From: Alteribacter lacisalsi | GTDB taxonomy: Bacteria > Bacillota > Bacilli > Bacillales > Salisediminibacteriaceae | Assembly: GCF_003226345.1 (NCBI RefSeq) | Contig: NZ_PDOF01000005.1 | Span: 1-64,000, forward strand | DNA: 64,000 nucleotides | Reading direction: 5' to 3' | Part shown: positions 37,126 through 47,133 of the stretch, piece after piece | Layout of the letters: each line of letters starts with the position of its first letter | Position numbering within the stretch: position 1 is the first letter of the stretch | The notes under the pieces: generated by a model | The model's input: the letters and a program-made list of their open reading frames with translations, nothing else | Told to the model about the DNA's origin: nothing | Database searches by the model: none | Program-made: the position numbers and the translations under genes

Positions 37126-38499
37126 TTATTTTTTGTTCATCTTCTCTGTTACATAGTTTTCCTTAACGGTCTGACGCTCCCGGGCTATGGCCAGTGCTTC
37201 ACCTGGCACATCATCGGTAATCGTTGAACCAGCTGCCACGTAGGCTCCCTGCCCTACCGTGACAGGGGCAATCAGGTTGGAATTACAGCCGATAAAGGCC
37301 CCGTCTTCAATTTTCGTGAGGTGTTTGTTCGTTCCGTCATAGTTGACAGTAATTGAACCGCATCCCACATTGACGCCGTCTCCAATCTGGGCATCTCCCA
37401 GGTAGCTGAGGTGGGAGGCTTTGCTCCCTGTTCCCATAGACGTTTTCTTAATTTCCACGAAGTTTCCGATTCTGGCATCATCACCGATGTCGGACTGCGG
37501 ACGGATGTGGGAAAACGGACCGATGGCTACGTTCTTTCCGATCTCGCTGTCATGGACGACAGACTGTTTCACTGTCGTCCCACTGCCAATACGGGCATTT
37601 TTAATTTCAGTATGAGGACCGATGACACATTGATCACCGATCACCGTCCCGCTCTCAATTACCGTTCCGGGATAAATTACCGTGTCTTTCCCAATCGTCA
37701 CATCAGCCTGAATGTAGGTGTTGGACGGATCAATCATACCGGCACCGTTTCGCATATGCTCTTCATTGATACGCGTTTGCATAACCTGCTCAGCCCGGCT
37801 TAACGCAACCCGGTCATTGACGCCCATCGTCTCATCAAAATCAGGAGTTTGCCATGCCCCTATGCGCTCACCTTTTTTCTGAAGGATCTCAATAACGTCC
37901 GGCAGGTAGTACTCTCCCTGAACATTGTCGTTCGTTACCTCGCTGAGTGCTTCAAAGAGGGCTTCATTATCAAAACAGTACGTTCCTGTATTGATTTCCT
38001 TTACGTCACGTTCTTCAGTATTGGCATCTTTATGTTCTACAATTCGTTTCACTGCGCTGCTTTCGTCCCTGATCACGCGGCCGTACCCTGACGGATCTTC
38101 CGCTTTTGCTGTCAGAACTGTCGCTTTCGCACCTTCTTTTTCATGAAAATCAAGAAGGGCATCAATTGTTTTTTCTGTTAGAAGAGGCGTGTCTCCGCAC
38201 AGCACAATTGTGGTTCCTTTTTCACCCGCAAGTAAAGACTCTGCCTGCATGACGGCGTGTCCTGTTCCGAGCTGTTCTTCCTGCAGCACGTATTCTGCGT
38301 CAGCGCCGAGGCGTTCTCTTACCATCTCTGCCCCATGGCCGGTGACAGCAATCGTTTTTTCAACGTTACAGCCTTTGAGCTGGTCGACTACATGCTGAAC
38401 CATGGCTTTCCCGCATACGGGATGCAGCACTTTGTACAAGTCGGACTTCATTCTTGTTCCTTTACCTGCGGCTAAAATAACCGCGAACCGTTTAGACAT
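37126..38499 (-). CDS. glmU: bifunctional GlmU: glucosamine-1-phosphate acetyltransferase and UDP-GlcNAc pyrophosphorylase
   Basis: It makes UDP-N-acetylglucosamine for peptidoglycan and teichoic acids. The 457-residue product has an N-terminal nucleotidyltransferase domain ([20 protein letters not shown], signature G-X-G-T-R-M) and a C-terminal left-handed beta helix of hexapeptide repeats (from about 255; [20 protein letters not shown]). The acetyltransferase histidine/lysine region includes [20 protein letters not shown]. The position after spoVG is standard. Confidence 0.97.
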   Translation of the reverse strand: MSKRFAVILAAGKGTRMKSDLYKVLHPVCGKAMVQHVVDQLKGCNVEKTIAVTGHGAEMVRERLGADAEYVLQEEQLGTGHAVMQAESLLAGEKGTTIVLCGDTPLLTEKTIDALLDFHEKEGAKATVLTAKAEDPSGYGRVIRDESSAVKRIVEHKDANTEERDVKEINTGTYCFDNEALFEALSEVTNDNVQGEYYLPDVIEILQKKGERIGAWQTPDFDETMGVNDRVALSRAEQVMQTRINEEHMRNGAGMIDPSNTYIQADVTIGKDTVIYPGTVIESGTVIGDQCVIGPHTEIKNARIGSGTTVKQSVVHDSEIGKNVAIGPFSHIRPQSDIGDDARIGNFVEIKKTSMGTGSKASHLSYLGDAQIGDGVNVGCGSITVNYDGTNKHLTKIEDGAFIGCNSNLIAPVTVGQGAYVAAGSTITDDVPGEALAIARERQTVKENYVTEKMNKK

Positions 38500-38702
38500 A
38501 CAATACCTCCAGGGTGCGTTTTTCCACTAATGAATATATCCTAAAACCGGCGATTTTTCAAGGTAAGGTGATAGATTACGAGGTTTTGCGCAGGCCTGGT
38601 GCAGAAGGGATCGGGATTTGGGGTCTGATCAGAGGAAAGTATTTCTAAAAAGGGGGTCGCACTTCTCCGGAATTGGCATTGCGCCGTCCGGACACAGCAC
38701 GT

Positions 38703-38739
38703 AAAAAAATAACCCGACCGTCTGAAAGGCCAGGTTATC
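38703..38739 (-). terminator. terminator of spoVG
   Basis: GATAACCTGGCC and GGTCGGGTTATT pair on the minus strand, with seven T following, 14 bases after the spoVG stop. The stretch 38500-38702 before glmU has no obvious feature. Confidence 0.85.
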
Positions 38740-38752
38740 AGCATTCAATTTT

Positions 38753-39046
38753 TTACGAAGCACCTGCTTCTTCGTACTCCACTTCTTCTTCAGCACCGGC
38801 CCGCTCGTACTCCGCCAGAACAGCTGACTGGATCTTTTCGCGGGTACCAGAGGAAATTGGATGGGCAATATCACGGAATTCCCCGTCCGGCGTACGCTTG
38901 CTCGGCATGGCTACAAACATGCCATTGTTTCCGTCGATTACACGAATGTCATGCACGACAAACTCCTCATCGATGGTAATAGATGCGATGGCGAGCATAC
39001 GACCTTCCGTATTCACACGGCGAAGTCTCACATCTGTTACTTCCAT
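38753..39046 (-). CDS. spoVG: septation/regulatory RNA- and DNA-binding protein SpoVG
   Basis: SpoVG is a small nucleic-acid-binding regulator that affects asymmetric septation and many post-exponential genes. The 97-residue protein starts [20 protein letters not shown] and has the core [20 protein letters not shown] and [16 protein letters not shown]. The acidic tail [12 protein letters not shown] is typical. ATG 39046 follows AGGTGGTG with good spacing. A sigma-H-like promoter and an A/T-rich leader lie just upstream, as in B. subtilis. The usual upstream neighbour yabJ is missing. Confidence 0.97.
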   Translation of the reverse strand: MEVTDVRLRRVNTEGRMLAIASITIDEEFVVHDIRVIDGNNGMFVAMPSKRTPDGEFRDIAHPISSGTREKIQSAVLAEYERAGAEEEVEYEEAGAS

Positions 39047-39088
39047 ATCTGTCACCACCTTTAGCGTTAAAATAAATTCTTAACTTAC

Positions 39089-39117
39089 ATTTTCAACACC
39101 AGTTGGAAAAATCCTTC
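39089..39117 (-). promoter_or_regulatory. candidate sigma-H promoter of spoVG
   Basis: GAAGGATTT and GTTGAAAAT on the minus strand, 11 bases apart, fit the sigma-H pattern (RnAGGAwwT and RnnGAAT) and the place of the well-known spoVG promoter. The A/T-rich tract upstream (39118-39150) suits AbrB binding. Confidence 0.7.
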
Positions 39118-39190
39118 TATTTTTTTAGAAAAATATAAAAATTGAAAACGCTAACGTCTGTTATCATAAATAAAGACACTTTAAGAAAAA

Positions 39191-39430
39191 AAGCTCTTTT
39201 CGTAAAGATTGTTGCTTTAACCAGCTTTAATTTAGTAGCGAAAGGCCGCGACTCCTGCGGGAAAAGCAACAACGAGCAACTACATCACGAATAGGCTGCG
39301 AGTTGCTTCGACGCATGTACCTCGGAACTGGACTGGAAGAGGAAGAAGCAGAAAAGTTCCCGAGGAGGCTGCGTTGCCCGCGGAAAGCGTCGGCCTGCAG
39401 CGCAGAAAACAACAATCTATCCGAAAACAG
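39191..39430. repeat. MITE-like repeat, class B long form, reversed
   Basis: It starts GCTCTTTTCGTAAAGATTGT and ends AACAACAATCTATCCGAAAAC. The interior reads as the reverse of the 25139-25384 element, including GCGAGTTGCTTCGACGCAT-like sequence and CCCGAGGAGGCTGCGTTGCC. The two long copies are the closest pair in the window. Confidence 0.75.
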
Positions 39431-39432
39431 TC

Positions 39433-39466
39433 AAAAAAAGACCCGGCCTTCCTGTAAAACCGGGTC
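39433..39466 (-). terminator. terminator after the short-chain dehydrogenase gene
   Basis: GACCCGG and CCGGGTC pair around a 20-base loop on the minus strand, followed by seven T, 29 bases after the stop. It ends the accessory acid-utilisation operon. Confidence 0.85.
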
Positions 39467-39494
39467 AAATTCCTACTATTCATTTAGGGATGAT

Positions 39495-40238
39495 CTAAAG
39501 AACAACGCCGCCATCGACACTGAGGATTTCTCCTGTGATGAACCGGGCTTCATCGGAAGCGAGGAACAGGTAGGCATTGGCGATATCTTCAGGTACAGCA
39601 AGATCCTTGAACACAGACTTGTCTTTCATAATTCCGAGAACCTTTTCAGGCATCTTTTCTGTCATAGGCGTGAGAACAAAACCAGGTGCTACAGCATTTA
39701 CCCGCACGTTGTAGCGGCCGAGCTCTTTTGCCCATGTTTTGGTCATCCCGTTCACGCCCCATTTAGTGGCTGCATAGTTCGTCTGCCCGAAATTGCCGTA
39801 TGTGCCGACAACAGAAGAAGCGTTGAGAATGACACCGCCATTCTGCTCTTTCATTTCTTCAGCTGCTGCCTGAGCAACATTGAAGACCCCTTTTAAATTC
39901 ACATCAATGACCCGGTCCCACTGGGATTCTTCCATTTTCAGAAGCTGGGCATCAGCCGTGATCCCGGCATTATTAACGAGAATATCCACCCGGCCGTACA
40001 GTTCTTTTGCCTCCCGGATCATTTCCTGTACCGACTCACGGTCTGTCACATTTACTGTTTTTGCGGCCGCCCTGCCCCCGGCTGATTCAATTTCCCGAAC
40101 CACCTGGGCAGTATCTTCTTCATTTAGATCTGCGGCAACAACAGCTGCTCCCTCCTGTGCGAAACGAATAGCTGTCGCCCGTCCGATCCCTCGTCCGGCA
40201 CCGGTAATAACGGCTGTTTTATTATCAAGTCTTTTCAT
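39495..40238 (-). CDS. short-chain dehydrogenase, probable 3-hydroxybutyrate or 3-hydroxyacyl dehydrogenase
   Basis: The 247-residue classical SDR has the NAD(P) motif TGAGRGIG (residues 12-19), NNAG near 90 and the catalytic Ser142, Tyr155, Lys159 (NYAATKWGVNGMTK). It ends in the family C-terminus SVDGGVVL. By sequence it is FabG-like. A role in oxidising 3-hydroxybutyrate, or in interconverting acetoacetyl-CoA and 3-hydroxybutyryl-CoA, is inferred from the neighbouring CoA-transferase and thiolase. Asp38 after the second strand (AADLNEE) hints at NAD but does not settle it. It is last in the operon, 160 bases from the permease gene with a repeat between. Confidence 0.8.
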   Translation of the reverse strand: MKRLDNKTAVITGAGRGIGRATAIRFAQEGAAVVAADLNEEDTAQVVREIESAGGRAAAKTVNVTDRESVQEMIREAKELYGRVDILVNNAGITADAQLLKMEESQWDRVIDVNLKGVFNVAQAAAEEMKEQNGGVILNASSVVGTYGNFGQTNYAATKWGVNGMTKTWAKELGRYNVRVNAVAPGFVLTPMTEKMPEKVLGIMKDKSVFKDLAVPEDIANAYLFLASDEARFITGEILSVDGGVVL

Positions 40239-40310
40239 GGATATAACGCTCCTTTAAGTGATGGTTTAGGCGTAAATCAGCAATTGACTTTCACAAAGAT
40301 TAAAGAAAGT

Positions 40311-40399
40311 AAGTATACCTCTTAGTCAGAAAATCTCTATTATGCGCAGCGGATGGCGTTAAGTGGAGCTTTGCTAAACTAACGGAAGGGTATACTTAT
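40311..40399. repeat. class D repeat, internally deleted (about 89 bp)
   Basis: It begins AAGTATACCTCTTAGTCAG and ends ACGGAAGGGTATACTTAT, with matching inverted ends. The two flanks match the ends of the 55357-55541 element, but the GC-rich middle is absent: TATTATGCGCAG is joined directly to CGGATGGCGTT. It lies between two genes of the accessory operon. Confidence 0.75.
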
Positions 40400-41701
40400 T
40401 TAAAGAATACCGAATACAGGATAAAGGGTGGAAACAAGAATCGCCACGAACACCGAGGCTACCGGAATGAGTACACCGACAACGAAGATGTCCTTGTACG
40501 ATTCCTTATGACTCATACCTGTAATGGCAAGCAGGGTTAATACCGCCCCGTTATGCGGCAGGGCATCCAGTCCCCCTGAAGCAATGGACGCAACCCGGTG
40601 AAAGGCCTCAGGCGGAATCCCTGTAGCCATTGAAATTTCATAATACCGGTCCCCGAGTGCTTCAAGTGCAATCCCCATTCCCCCTGAAGCGGACCCTGTA
40701 GCACCGGCAAGGACGTTGATCGCCGCTGCCTGGGAGATAAGCGGATTACCGGGCACACTCAGCACGAGCCGGGTAAGATCTTCAAAACCGGGAACAGCCC
40801 GGACAACTGAGCCAAAACCGACTGCGGCACTCGTATTAATAATGGCAATAACCGATCCGCCTGCACCGCCGTTGATGGCTTTTGTGAATCCGCGGAATTT
40901 CTGGATGTTTAAAAGCATAATTGCCACGATTCCTGCAATAAGAGCGACCACAATATCCCAGTTAAAAATGTTCAGTGTAAAGACGACAATCACCAGAGGC
41001 AGAAATGAAAGCGCAACGTGGGGAATTTTGCCCACTTCTTCTTCTGTTACCATATTCTTGTCTTTTGGTTCCGTAAAGACTTCTCCTGCAGCAACAAGTT
41101 TTTTCTCACGCCAGCGGAGATACAGATAGCCCCCCACCGCCATAACAACGGCAGCTGAAATCCCCATGACCGGCGCTGCCATCGCCGTTGTAAAATAGTA
41201 CTCGGTCGGGATCAGGTTCTGAATCTGCGGCGTTCCCGGAATGGCCGTCATGGTGAACGTAAACGCTCCAAGTGCCACAGTTGCCGGCATCAGCCTTCTC
41301 GGGATGTTTGCTTCTCTGAACAGCGCCAGGGCAAGGGGATAAACGGCAAATACGACAACAAACAGGCTTACCCCGCCGTAAGTAAGAACGGCAGCAGAAA
41401 CGAGTACCCCGAGGATTGCCCGCTCTGTTCCAATGACTTTCGTCAGGGCAGTGGCCACACTCCGGGCCATCCCTGTATCCTCCATGAGCTTTCCGAAGAT
41501 TGCCCCAAGCATAAATACGGGGAACCACGTCTTAGCAAAGCCGACGAACCCCTCCATATACGTACCTGTGTATGCTTCCAGCAGATCAAGCCCTCCGGTT
41601 AGTGCGACAACCCCGGCTGCAATCGGCGCAACCCAGATAATGGACCATCCGATATACGCCAGAAACATAAGCAGTGCCAAACCTAGAATAATACCAAACA
41701 T
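40400..41701 (-). CDS. GntP-family permease, probable short-chain hydroxy/keto acid importer
   Basis: The 433-residue protein is hydrophobic throughout, with about 12 membrane helices. It has the family stretches VFAVYPLALALFREANIPRR and AINVLAGATGSASGGMGIAL, and HNGAVLTLLAITGMSHKESY near the C-terminus. GntP members carry gluconate or other acids. Because the gene follows a CoA-transferase, a substrate such as 3-hydroxybutyrate, acetoacetate or butyrate is likelier, as in the B. subtilis yxjC-scoAB-yxjF cluster. It begins 24 bases after the transferase stop, so the two are cotranscribed. Confidence 0.83.
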   Translation of the reverse strand: MFGIILGLALLMFLAYIGWSIIWVAPIAAGVVALTGGLDLLEAYTGTYMEGFVGFAKTWFPVFMLGAIFGKLMEDTGMARSVATALTKVIGTERAILGVLVSAAVLTYGGVSLFVVVFAVYPLALALFREANIPRRLMPATVALGAFTFTMTAIPGTPQIQNLIPTEYYFTTAMAAPVMGISAAVVMAVGGYLYLRWREKKLVAAGEVFTEPKDKNMVTEEEVGKIPHVALSFLPLVIVVFTLNIFNWDIVVALIAGIVAIMLLNIQKFRGFTKAINGGAGGSVIAIINTSAAVGFGSVVRAVPGFEDLTRLVLSVPGNPLISQAAAINVLAGATGSASGGMGIALEALGDRYYEISMATGIPPEAFHRVASIASGGLDALPHNGAVLTLLAITGMSHKESYKDIFVVGVLIPVASVFVAILVSTLYPVFGIL

Positions 41702-41725
41702 TGAAATGTCCTCCTCTCAGTCTTT

Positions 41726-43303
41726 TTATTTCATCACGGCATCAGGTCTGCTGAAGGCATGACCGAGACCGATCTTTTCATCTCTGAAAATAGCGGCATC
41801 CATCGGCTTCAGTTCATCTGAGATCACCGGTTCAAAATCCATCTGGTCAAGAATGTCCCTTTGCAGGTCGGTACCAGGTGCAATTTCTTTCAGTACGAGG
41901 CCGTTGAGCCCGAGTTCAAATACTGCCCGTTCGGTCACATACAGAATCGGCCGCTTCAGCTCTGATGCATACGGGCCGCTGAAGGTCACCTGTTCCACCT
42001 CACGGATAAACTTTTTGATTTTTCCTTCCTGGATAATCTTTAATTCCCCGTCCGCGACCTCCACTTTCAGACCGCCTGCTGTAAAGGAACCGCAGAAGAC
42101 AACCTTCTGTGCATTCTGTGTAATATTGATGAATCCGCCTGCTCCGGTTACTTTCGTACCGAACTTGCTGACATTAACGTTTCCATCCTGGTCAAGCTGG
42201 GCCAATCCGAGAAAAGCGAGATCAAGTCCGCCCCCATCATAAAAGTCAAACTGGTAGGGCTGATCGATAATCGCATCCGGATTGGTGGAAGCACCAAAAC
42301 TTAATCCTCCAGCCGGAATACCACCGATCGGTCCGGATTCCACTGTGAGTCTCATATCAGCGATAACGCCTTCCTCACTGGCTACCGACGCCACCCCTTC
42401 AGGGACACCGATACCAAGGTTGGTGATGGCATTCGGAACCAATTCCATTGCCGCGCGCCGTGCAATCACTTTCCGCTCGTTTAAAGGAAGCGGTTTCAAT
42501 TTATCCAGTGACACTTTGATTTCACCGGAATAGGTGGGATTATAATGCTCGGCAAACGTCTGCATGTGATTGGCAGGTTCCGATTCAACAATGGCATCCA
42601 CAAGAATTCCCGGTACTTTTACCATCCGCGGGTCCAGTGTGCCGCTCTCCACCACTTTTTCCACCTGCAGCAGGACGACCCCGCCGGAATTTTTCGCCGC
42701 CTGGATGATGGAGAGAACCTCCAGGCTCGCTGCTTCCTTTTCCATAGTGGCGTTTCCAAATTCGTCAGCGTATGTGGCACGGATGATGGCTGCATGAATC
42801 GGAAATGTATTGTAAAACAGATATTCCCGTCCGTTAAATTCCATAAGTTCAACGAGATCCTCTGTTGTTTCCTCATTAATTTTACCGCCGTCATTCCGGG
42901 GATCTACAAACGTCCGCAGCCCCACATGGGATATCGTGCCGGGCTTTCCTGCTGCAATATCCCTGAACAGGTGGGTGATGACTCCCTGGGGCAGGTTGTA
43001 AGCTTCGATTTTATTCTCAATCGCAAGCTTCTGAAGCTTTGGAGCAAGGCCCCAGTGTCCACCGATAACTTTTTTTACAAGCCCCTCATGTCCCAGATGA
43101 TTAAGGCCTCGGTTCTTTCCGTCTCCCTGTCCTGCTGCATAGACGAGGGATAAATCGTTTGGTGCCCCTTCCTCAAGAAAGCGTTCTTCAAGTGCTTTCG
43201 TTAATTCCTCCGGATGCCCGTTGCCGACAAACCCGCCGGTTGCCACCATGGATCCGCTTTCAATTTTACTTACCGCTTCTCTCGCTGACATCACTTTGCT
43301 CAT
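41726..43303 (-). CDS. acyl-CoA:carboxylate CoA-transferase (single-chain, family I)
   Basis: It activates a short-chain acid by moving CoA from acetyl-CoA or succinyl-CoA. The 525-residue protein holds both alpha-like (about 1-240) and beta-like (about 265-520) domains in one chain, unlike the two-subunit ScoAB. The likely catalytic glutamate is E322 in [16 protein letters not shown], within a family motif. The substrate could be acetoacetate, 3-hydroxybutyrate, butyrate or propionate. A sigma-54 promoter lies 66 bases upstream, and the permease follows at once. Confidence 0.86.
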   Translation of the reverse strand: MSKVMSAREAVSKIESGSMVATGGFVGNGHPEELTKALEERFLEEGAPNDLSLVYAAGQGDGKNRGLNHLGHEGLVKKVIGGHWGLAPKLQKLAIENKIEAYNLPQGVITHLFRDIAAGKPGTISHVGLRTFVDPRNDGGKINEETTEDLVELMEFNGREYLFYNTFPIHAAIIRATYADEFGNATMEKEAASLEVLSIIQAAKNSGGVVLLQVEKVVESGTLDPRMVKVPGILVDAIVESEPANHMQTFAEHYNPTYSGEIKVSLDKLKPLPLNERKVIARRAAMELVPNAITNLGIGVPEGVASVASEEGVIADMRLTVESGPIGGIPAGGLSFGASTNPDAIIDQPYQFDFYDGGGLDLAFLGLAQLDQDGNVNVSKFGTKVTGAGGFINITQNAQKVVFCGSFTAGGLKVEVADGELKIIQEGKIKKFIREVEQVTFSGPYASELKRPILYVTERAVFELGLNGLVLKEIAPGTDLQRDILDQMDFEPVISDELKPMDAAIFRDEKIGLGHAFSRPDAVMK

Positions 43304-43368
43304 AAACGTTCCCCTCCGGTATCAAATTTGTCTCACCTGCAGTGAGATATGTGATACCTGACTGTTAA

Positions 43369-43384
43369 TGCAAGAACGGTGCCA
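43369..43384 (-). promoter_or_regulatory. sigma-54 (SigL) promoter of the CoA-transferase operon
   Basis: The minus strand reads TGGCACCGTTCTTGCA, a perfect match to TGGCAC-N5-TTGCA with GG at -24 and GC at -12. It lies 66 bases before the CoA-transferase start and next to a gene for a sigma-54 activator. The rest of 43304-43620 is A/T-rich leader and possible activator sites. Confidence 0.9.
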
Positions 43385-43589
43385 GTTCTGCAGGACGCTT
43401 TTCTTCAGAAACCGCCTCTTTATGTATGCGCTTTCTTTTTTCAGCCTGCAGAACTGTTCGGAAAAACTTACACTAATTAAAGTGCTCTCATATTAGTTGT
43501 CAGAAAGTACGGACACTTACCGGTTTTTTTCGAATGGGTGTTAAATTAATCTGACACTTTGTGTTTTTTCTCCTTTTTTACCCTGAATT

Positions 43590-43621
43590 CCACAAAAAAA
43601 TCTCAAAGAAATCTTTGAGAT
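43590..43621 (-). terminator. terminator of the sigma-54 activator gene
   Basis: AATCTCAAAGA and TCTTTGAGATT form a perfect stem with a two-base loop, followed by TTTTTTG on the minus strand. The stem starts at the stop codon itself. Confidence 0.9.
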
Positions 43622-45699
43622 TATAATTGATAACGTGCTATTTTTTCGTAAAGGGCTGTCCGGCTGATTTCGAGTGACCGGGCTGCCTTCGATTTGTTGC
43701 CCTTCGCATATCTTAGCGCATCCGTAACCGCTTTTTTCTCTGCTTTCTGCAGCTGCTCCGCCAGCGGTGCTGGACTTAACGCTGCTTCAGCACCGGTTAT
43801 TTTTTCAGGGAGGTGCGGCAGACTAATCGTCTCATAGGAATTAACAACGTTAATTGTCCGTTCAATCACGTTTTCAAGTTCCCTTGTATTGCCGGGCCAG
43901 TTATAGGCAGCGAGGGCATTCATAGCTGCTGCGTCAATGTGCCTTACTTCTTTCCCAAGCTTGGCAGATAGTTTTTTCAGAAAGTATGGAACGAGAACGT
44001 CAAGATCTTCAGGGCGGCTTCTGAGGGGCGGAATCTGAATTAAAAACACATTCAGTCTATAGTAAAGATCGAGTCGGAAGTCCCCGTCCTGAATCATCAA
44101 CTCGAGATTCCGGTTCGTTGCCGCAATCACCCGAATGTCCACAGAGGAGGCTGTTGTTGCGCCTACCTTTTCAACTTCGCGCTCCTGAAGCACTCTCAGA
44201 AGTTTTACCTGCATATGGATCGGAAGCTCCCCGATTTCATCCAGAAAAATTGTCCCTCCGTCAGCAGCTTCAAACTTTCCTTTTTTTCCGCCTCGTTTCG
44301 CACCGGTAAAGGATCCTTCTACGTAGCCAAAGAGCTCTGATTCAATCAGATCACTTGGAATCGCCGCACAGTTGACTTTCACAAACGGCCCCGGTGCACG
44401 GGAACTGGCATTGTGAATAGCGTGGGCAAAGAGTTCCTTTCCCGTGCCGCTTTCCCCGAGTAGAAGCACGCTTGATTGTGCTTCGGCAGCTTTGGCAGCC
44501 AGATCTTTCGCTTTCTTCCACGGCTCGCTCGTGCCGGCAAGCTGTTCAAAATGATATTTCGCCCGGTTGCTTTCACTCCACTCCCCCCGGTAGGAGGCAA
44601 GCTCTTTCTCGAGACTTTCCAGCCGCTTTTTAAGGGCCTTAAAACCGCCGAGATTCTTAAAAAGCACCTTTCCAACCGCTCCGACGAGTTTGCCTTTCTT
44701 GAAAATCGGCAGCCTGGTGGCAATCATATAGTCTCCTTTGATCGGCTGAATATCAGCGATTTCCGCTTTACCGGTCTGCGCCACAATATGCATGCGCGTA
44801 TGGGTAATCACATCCGTCACATGGCGGCCGACAATCTGATCGACTTCCATTTCAAGAAAATCAGCATATTCCTGACTGATCATTGTAATAATCCCATGCT
44901 CATCGACAATAATGATCCCGTCGTAGACAAGTTCAATAATCGCCTCCATCTGCTCCGCTTTTTCCTTCCAGCTTTCATCATCGGCAGAGACAGGGGTAAG
45001 ACCGGAGCGTGAAAAACGGAGCACGTAACAGGCTTGATTGTCATCAGGGATACTGAGCTTCTTTTTTCTGACATAAAGCCGGCAGTCAAGATAAAGAAGC
45101 GAGTAGTTCTCCTCGTCCGCTCCGTCATAAAGGACATCGTTAAACTGTTCACCCTGTAATACGGCTTCAAGCTGGCTGCCTGCAAGCTCAACATTGTCCT
45201 CCTCAAACAGGCGGCCGGCCTGCTCATTGGCATAAACAATCTCCTGCTGACTGTCCACGATTATAATCCCCGCTGTTGCCGTGTCCAGTACCGACTGATA
45301 AAGCTTTTCTGTGTGCCGCCATTTTGACTCGAGGAAGGTAAGCCACTCGTCCGGGTGCAGAATCCCCGAAAGTTCCTGTCTGTCATTTACAACAGGAAGT
45401 GAGGAAGGCTTCCATTTAAGCTTATGCAGCGGGTCTTCTGTTTCGTGGACGGTTGTGAGGTTTCTGCCCATAATTTCCCCGACTTTTGTTTTCGGCGGCA
45501 GTCCCTTCATCATCGCGGTCATCAGCGAATCACCTGAAAGTGTACCCACGACTTGACTGCTGCTGTTTACGACCGGTGCATCAGCATCTTTCATGTGATA
45601 CATTTTCCCCGCCGCCTCCTGAATGCTTTCGTCTGTTTTCAGTACCACGGCCGGCTTTTTCATTGCCGCTTTCGCAGGATAGAATCTTTTTGTATCCAC
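43621..45699 (-). CDS. sigma-54-dependent transcriptional activator with CBS and PAS sensor domains
   Basis: The protein of about 692 residues has a CBS-domain pair (about 10-120), two PAS domains (about 130-235 and 250-355), and an AAA+ sigma-54 contact domain with Walker A GESGTGKE (about 415-422) and Walker [14 protein letters not shown]-terminal Fis-type helix-turn-helix follows ([20 protein letters not shown]). The sigma-54 contact loop reads GSFTGA instead of the canonical GAFTGA. It lies between two sigma-54 promoters and probably activates both. A GTG at 45699 follows AGGAGG; an in-frame ATG at 45741 has no such site. Confidence 0.92.
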   Translation of the reverse strand: MDTKRFYPAKAAMKKPAVVLKTDESIQEAAGKMYHMKDADAPVVNSSSQVVGTLSGDSLMTAMMKGLPPKTKVGEIMGRNLTTVHETEDPLHKLKWKPSSLPVVNDRQELSGILHPDEWLTFLESKWRHTEKLYQSVLDTATAGIIIVDSQQEIVYANEQAGRLFEEDNVELAGSQLEAVLQGEQFNDVLYDGADEENYSLLYLDCRLYVRKKKLSIPDDNQACYVLRFSRSGLTPVSADDESWKEKAEQMEAIIELVYDGIIIVDEHGIITMISQEYADFLEMEVDQIVGRHVTDVITHTRMHIVAQTGKAEIADIQPIKGDYMIATRLPIFKKGKLVGAVGKVLFKNLGGFKALKKRLESLEKELASYRGEWSESNRAKYHFEQLAGTSEPWKKAKDLAAKAAEAQSSVLLLGESGTGKELFAHAIHNASSRAPGPFVKVNCAAIPSDLIESELFGYVEGSFTGAKRGGKKGKFEAADGGTIFLDEIGELPIHMQVKLLRVLQEREVEKVGATTASSVDIRVIAATNRNLELMIQDGDFRLDLYYRLNVFLIQIPPLRSRPEDLDVLVPYFLKKLSAKLGKEVRHIDAAAMNALAAYNWPGNTRELENVIERTINVVNSYETISLPHLPEKITGAEAALSPAPLAEQLQKAEKKAVTDALRYAKGNKSKAARSLEISRTALYEKIARYQL

Positions 45700-45780
45700 T
45701 GCATTCCAGCCTCCTGTATTGTCTTTGTAAGAGGCTGTCACCAGCCTTCAATGTTCGTTCCGTACCCAGATGCTGAAATC

Positions 45781-45810
45781 AGTATAGCAAAGAGGAGACC
45801 TATAAGTCAG
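45781..45810 (-). promoter_or_regulatory. candidate sigma-A promoter of the activator gene
   Basis: CTGACT, an 18-base spacer and TATACT on the minus strand, between the thiolase stop and the activator start. This would let the activator be made without sigma-54. Confidence 0.5.
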
Positions 45811-45827
45811 CCTCCTCCATATGCCCG

Positions 45828-47006
45828 TTACCGCGATACAATTAAAGAGGTGCCCTGACCTCCGCCTACGCACAGTGTCGCCAGCCCGTGTTTCACATCT
45901 CTTTTTTTCATTTCATAAAGAAGTGTCACGAGAACACGTGTACCTGACGCTCCAATCGGATGCCCAAGGGCAATGGCTCCTCCGTTTACGTTGACCTTCT
46001 CCCGGTTAAGACCGAGATCGCGGGCTACACTGAGTGACTGTGAAGCGAATGCCTCATTGGCTTCAATCAGATCCAGATCATCTACAGTCAGACCGGCACG
46101 CTGTAAGGCCTTTTTAGTTGCCGGAACAGGCCCGTATCCCATGATCTCAGGGTCGAGTGCGGCATGTCCGTAGGAAGTAATTTCAGCAAGGGGCTCAATG
46201 CCGAGTTTCTCCGCTTTTTCTGCTGACATCACAACAACCATCGCCGCTCCGTCATTTATACCGGAAGCATTGCCCGCCGTCACGGTTCCGTCTTTTTTAA
46301 ATGCAGGTCTCAGTTTTGCCAGTTTCTCCAAAGTCATCCCATGCTTTGGAAATTCATCGTCCGTTACAACAGCCGGCTCTCCTTTGCGCCGAGGAATTTC
46401 TACGGGTACGATTTCCTCAGCAAACCGGCCTTCTTTCTGTGCAGCTTCTGCACGATTCTGGCTTGTGAGCGCAAAGTCATCCTGTTCCTCCCGTGAAAGA
46501 TTCCACCTTTTAGCGATGTTTTCAGCCGTGATGCCCATATGCATGCTGCCGAAGGCATCCGTTAGACCGTCATGCAGCATGGTATCAATCATTTTACCGT
46601 CTCCCTTCCGCTGTCCCCACCGGGCCGATGGGAGAACATACGGCGCGTTGCTCATGCTTTCCGTCCCTCCGGCAAGCATAACGTCTGCGTCACCAAGAGC
46701 GATAAACTGGGCTGCCATACTTACCGAACGAAGGCCGGATCCGCACAATTTATTAATTGCCATAGCCGGTACTGTGTCCGGCAGACCTGCCCCTACCGCC
46801 ACCTGACGGGCAACATTCTGACCCAGTCCGGCTGACAGGACATTTCCGATTACTGCATCTTCTATTTCCTCAGGCCGAATGCCGGCCCGCTCTATTGCTG
46901 CTTTAGCTGCGATTACGCCCAGTTCCACCGCTGTTTTTTCACTCAGGGCACCTGCAAAACTTCCAATTGGTGTACGTGCTGCACTTGCAATGACAATTTT
47001 CCGCAT
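45828..47006 (-). CDS. acetyl-CoA C-acetyltransferase (thiolase)
   Basis: It splits acetoacetyl-CoA into two acetyl-CoA, or runs in reverse. The 392-residue thiolase has the acyl-enzyme cysteine Cys88 in [11 protein letters not shown], the substrate loop [13 protein letters not shown], the catalytic histidine in [10 protein letters not shown] (near 348) and the second cysteine in [11 protein letters not shown]. It is probably the last step of the acid-utilisation pathway encoded here. It has its own sigma-54 promoter and lies upstream of the activator gene. Confidence 0.93.
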   Translation of the reverse strand: MRKIVIASAARTPIGSFAGALSEKTAVELGVIAAKAAIERAGIRPEEIEDAVIGNVLSAGLGQNVARQVAVGAGLPDTVPAMAINKLCGSGLRSVSMAAQFIALGDADVMLAGGTESMSNAPYVLPSARWGQRKGDGKMIDTMLHDGLTDAFGSMHMGITAENIAKRWNLSREEQDDFALTSQNRAEAAQKEGRFAEEIVPVEIPRRKGEPAVVTDDEFPKHGMTLEKLAKLRPAFKKDGTVTAGNASGINDGAAMVVVMSAEKAEKLGIEPLAEITSYGHAALDPEIMGYGPVPATKKALQRAGLTVDDLDLIEANEAFASQSLSVARDLGLNREKVNVNGGAIALGHPIGASGTRVLVTLLYEMKKRDVKHGLATLCVGGGQGTSLIVSR

Positions 47007-47056
47007 TGTTTATTCCTCCTCATATTTTCGTTCACCTTTACTACGCTGTATTATCA

Positions 47057-47072
47057 TGCAAGACCTATGCCA
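47057..47072 (-). promoter_or_regulatory. sigma-54 (SigL) promoter of the thiolase gene
   Basis: The minus strand reads TGGCATAGGTCTTGCA, matching TGGCAY-N5-TTGCA, 51 bases before the thiolase start. Together with the promoter at 43369 it brackets the activator gene. Confidence 0.88.
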
Positions 47073-47133
47073 GCAGAAGCAAGTGAAGTGTCCGGAATTC
47101 CTTACAGTCTGTGTGAAAAGAGCCTAATTGAAA

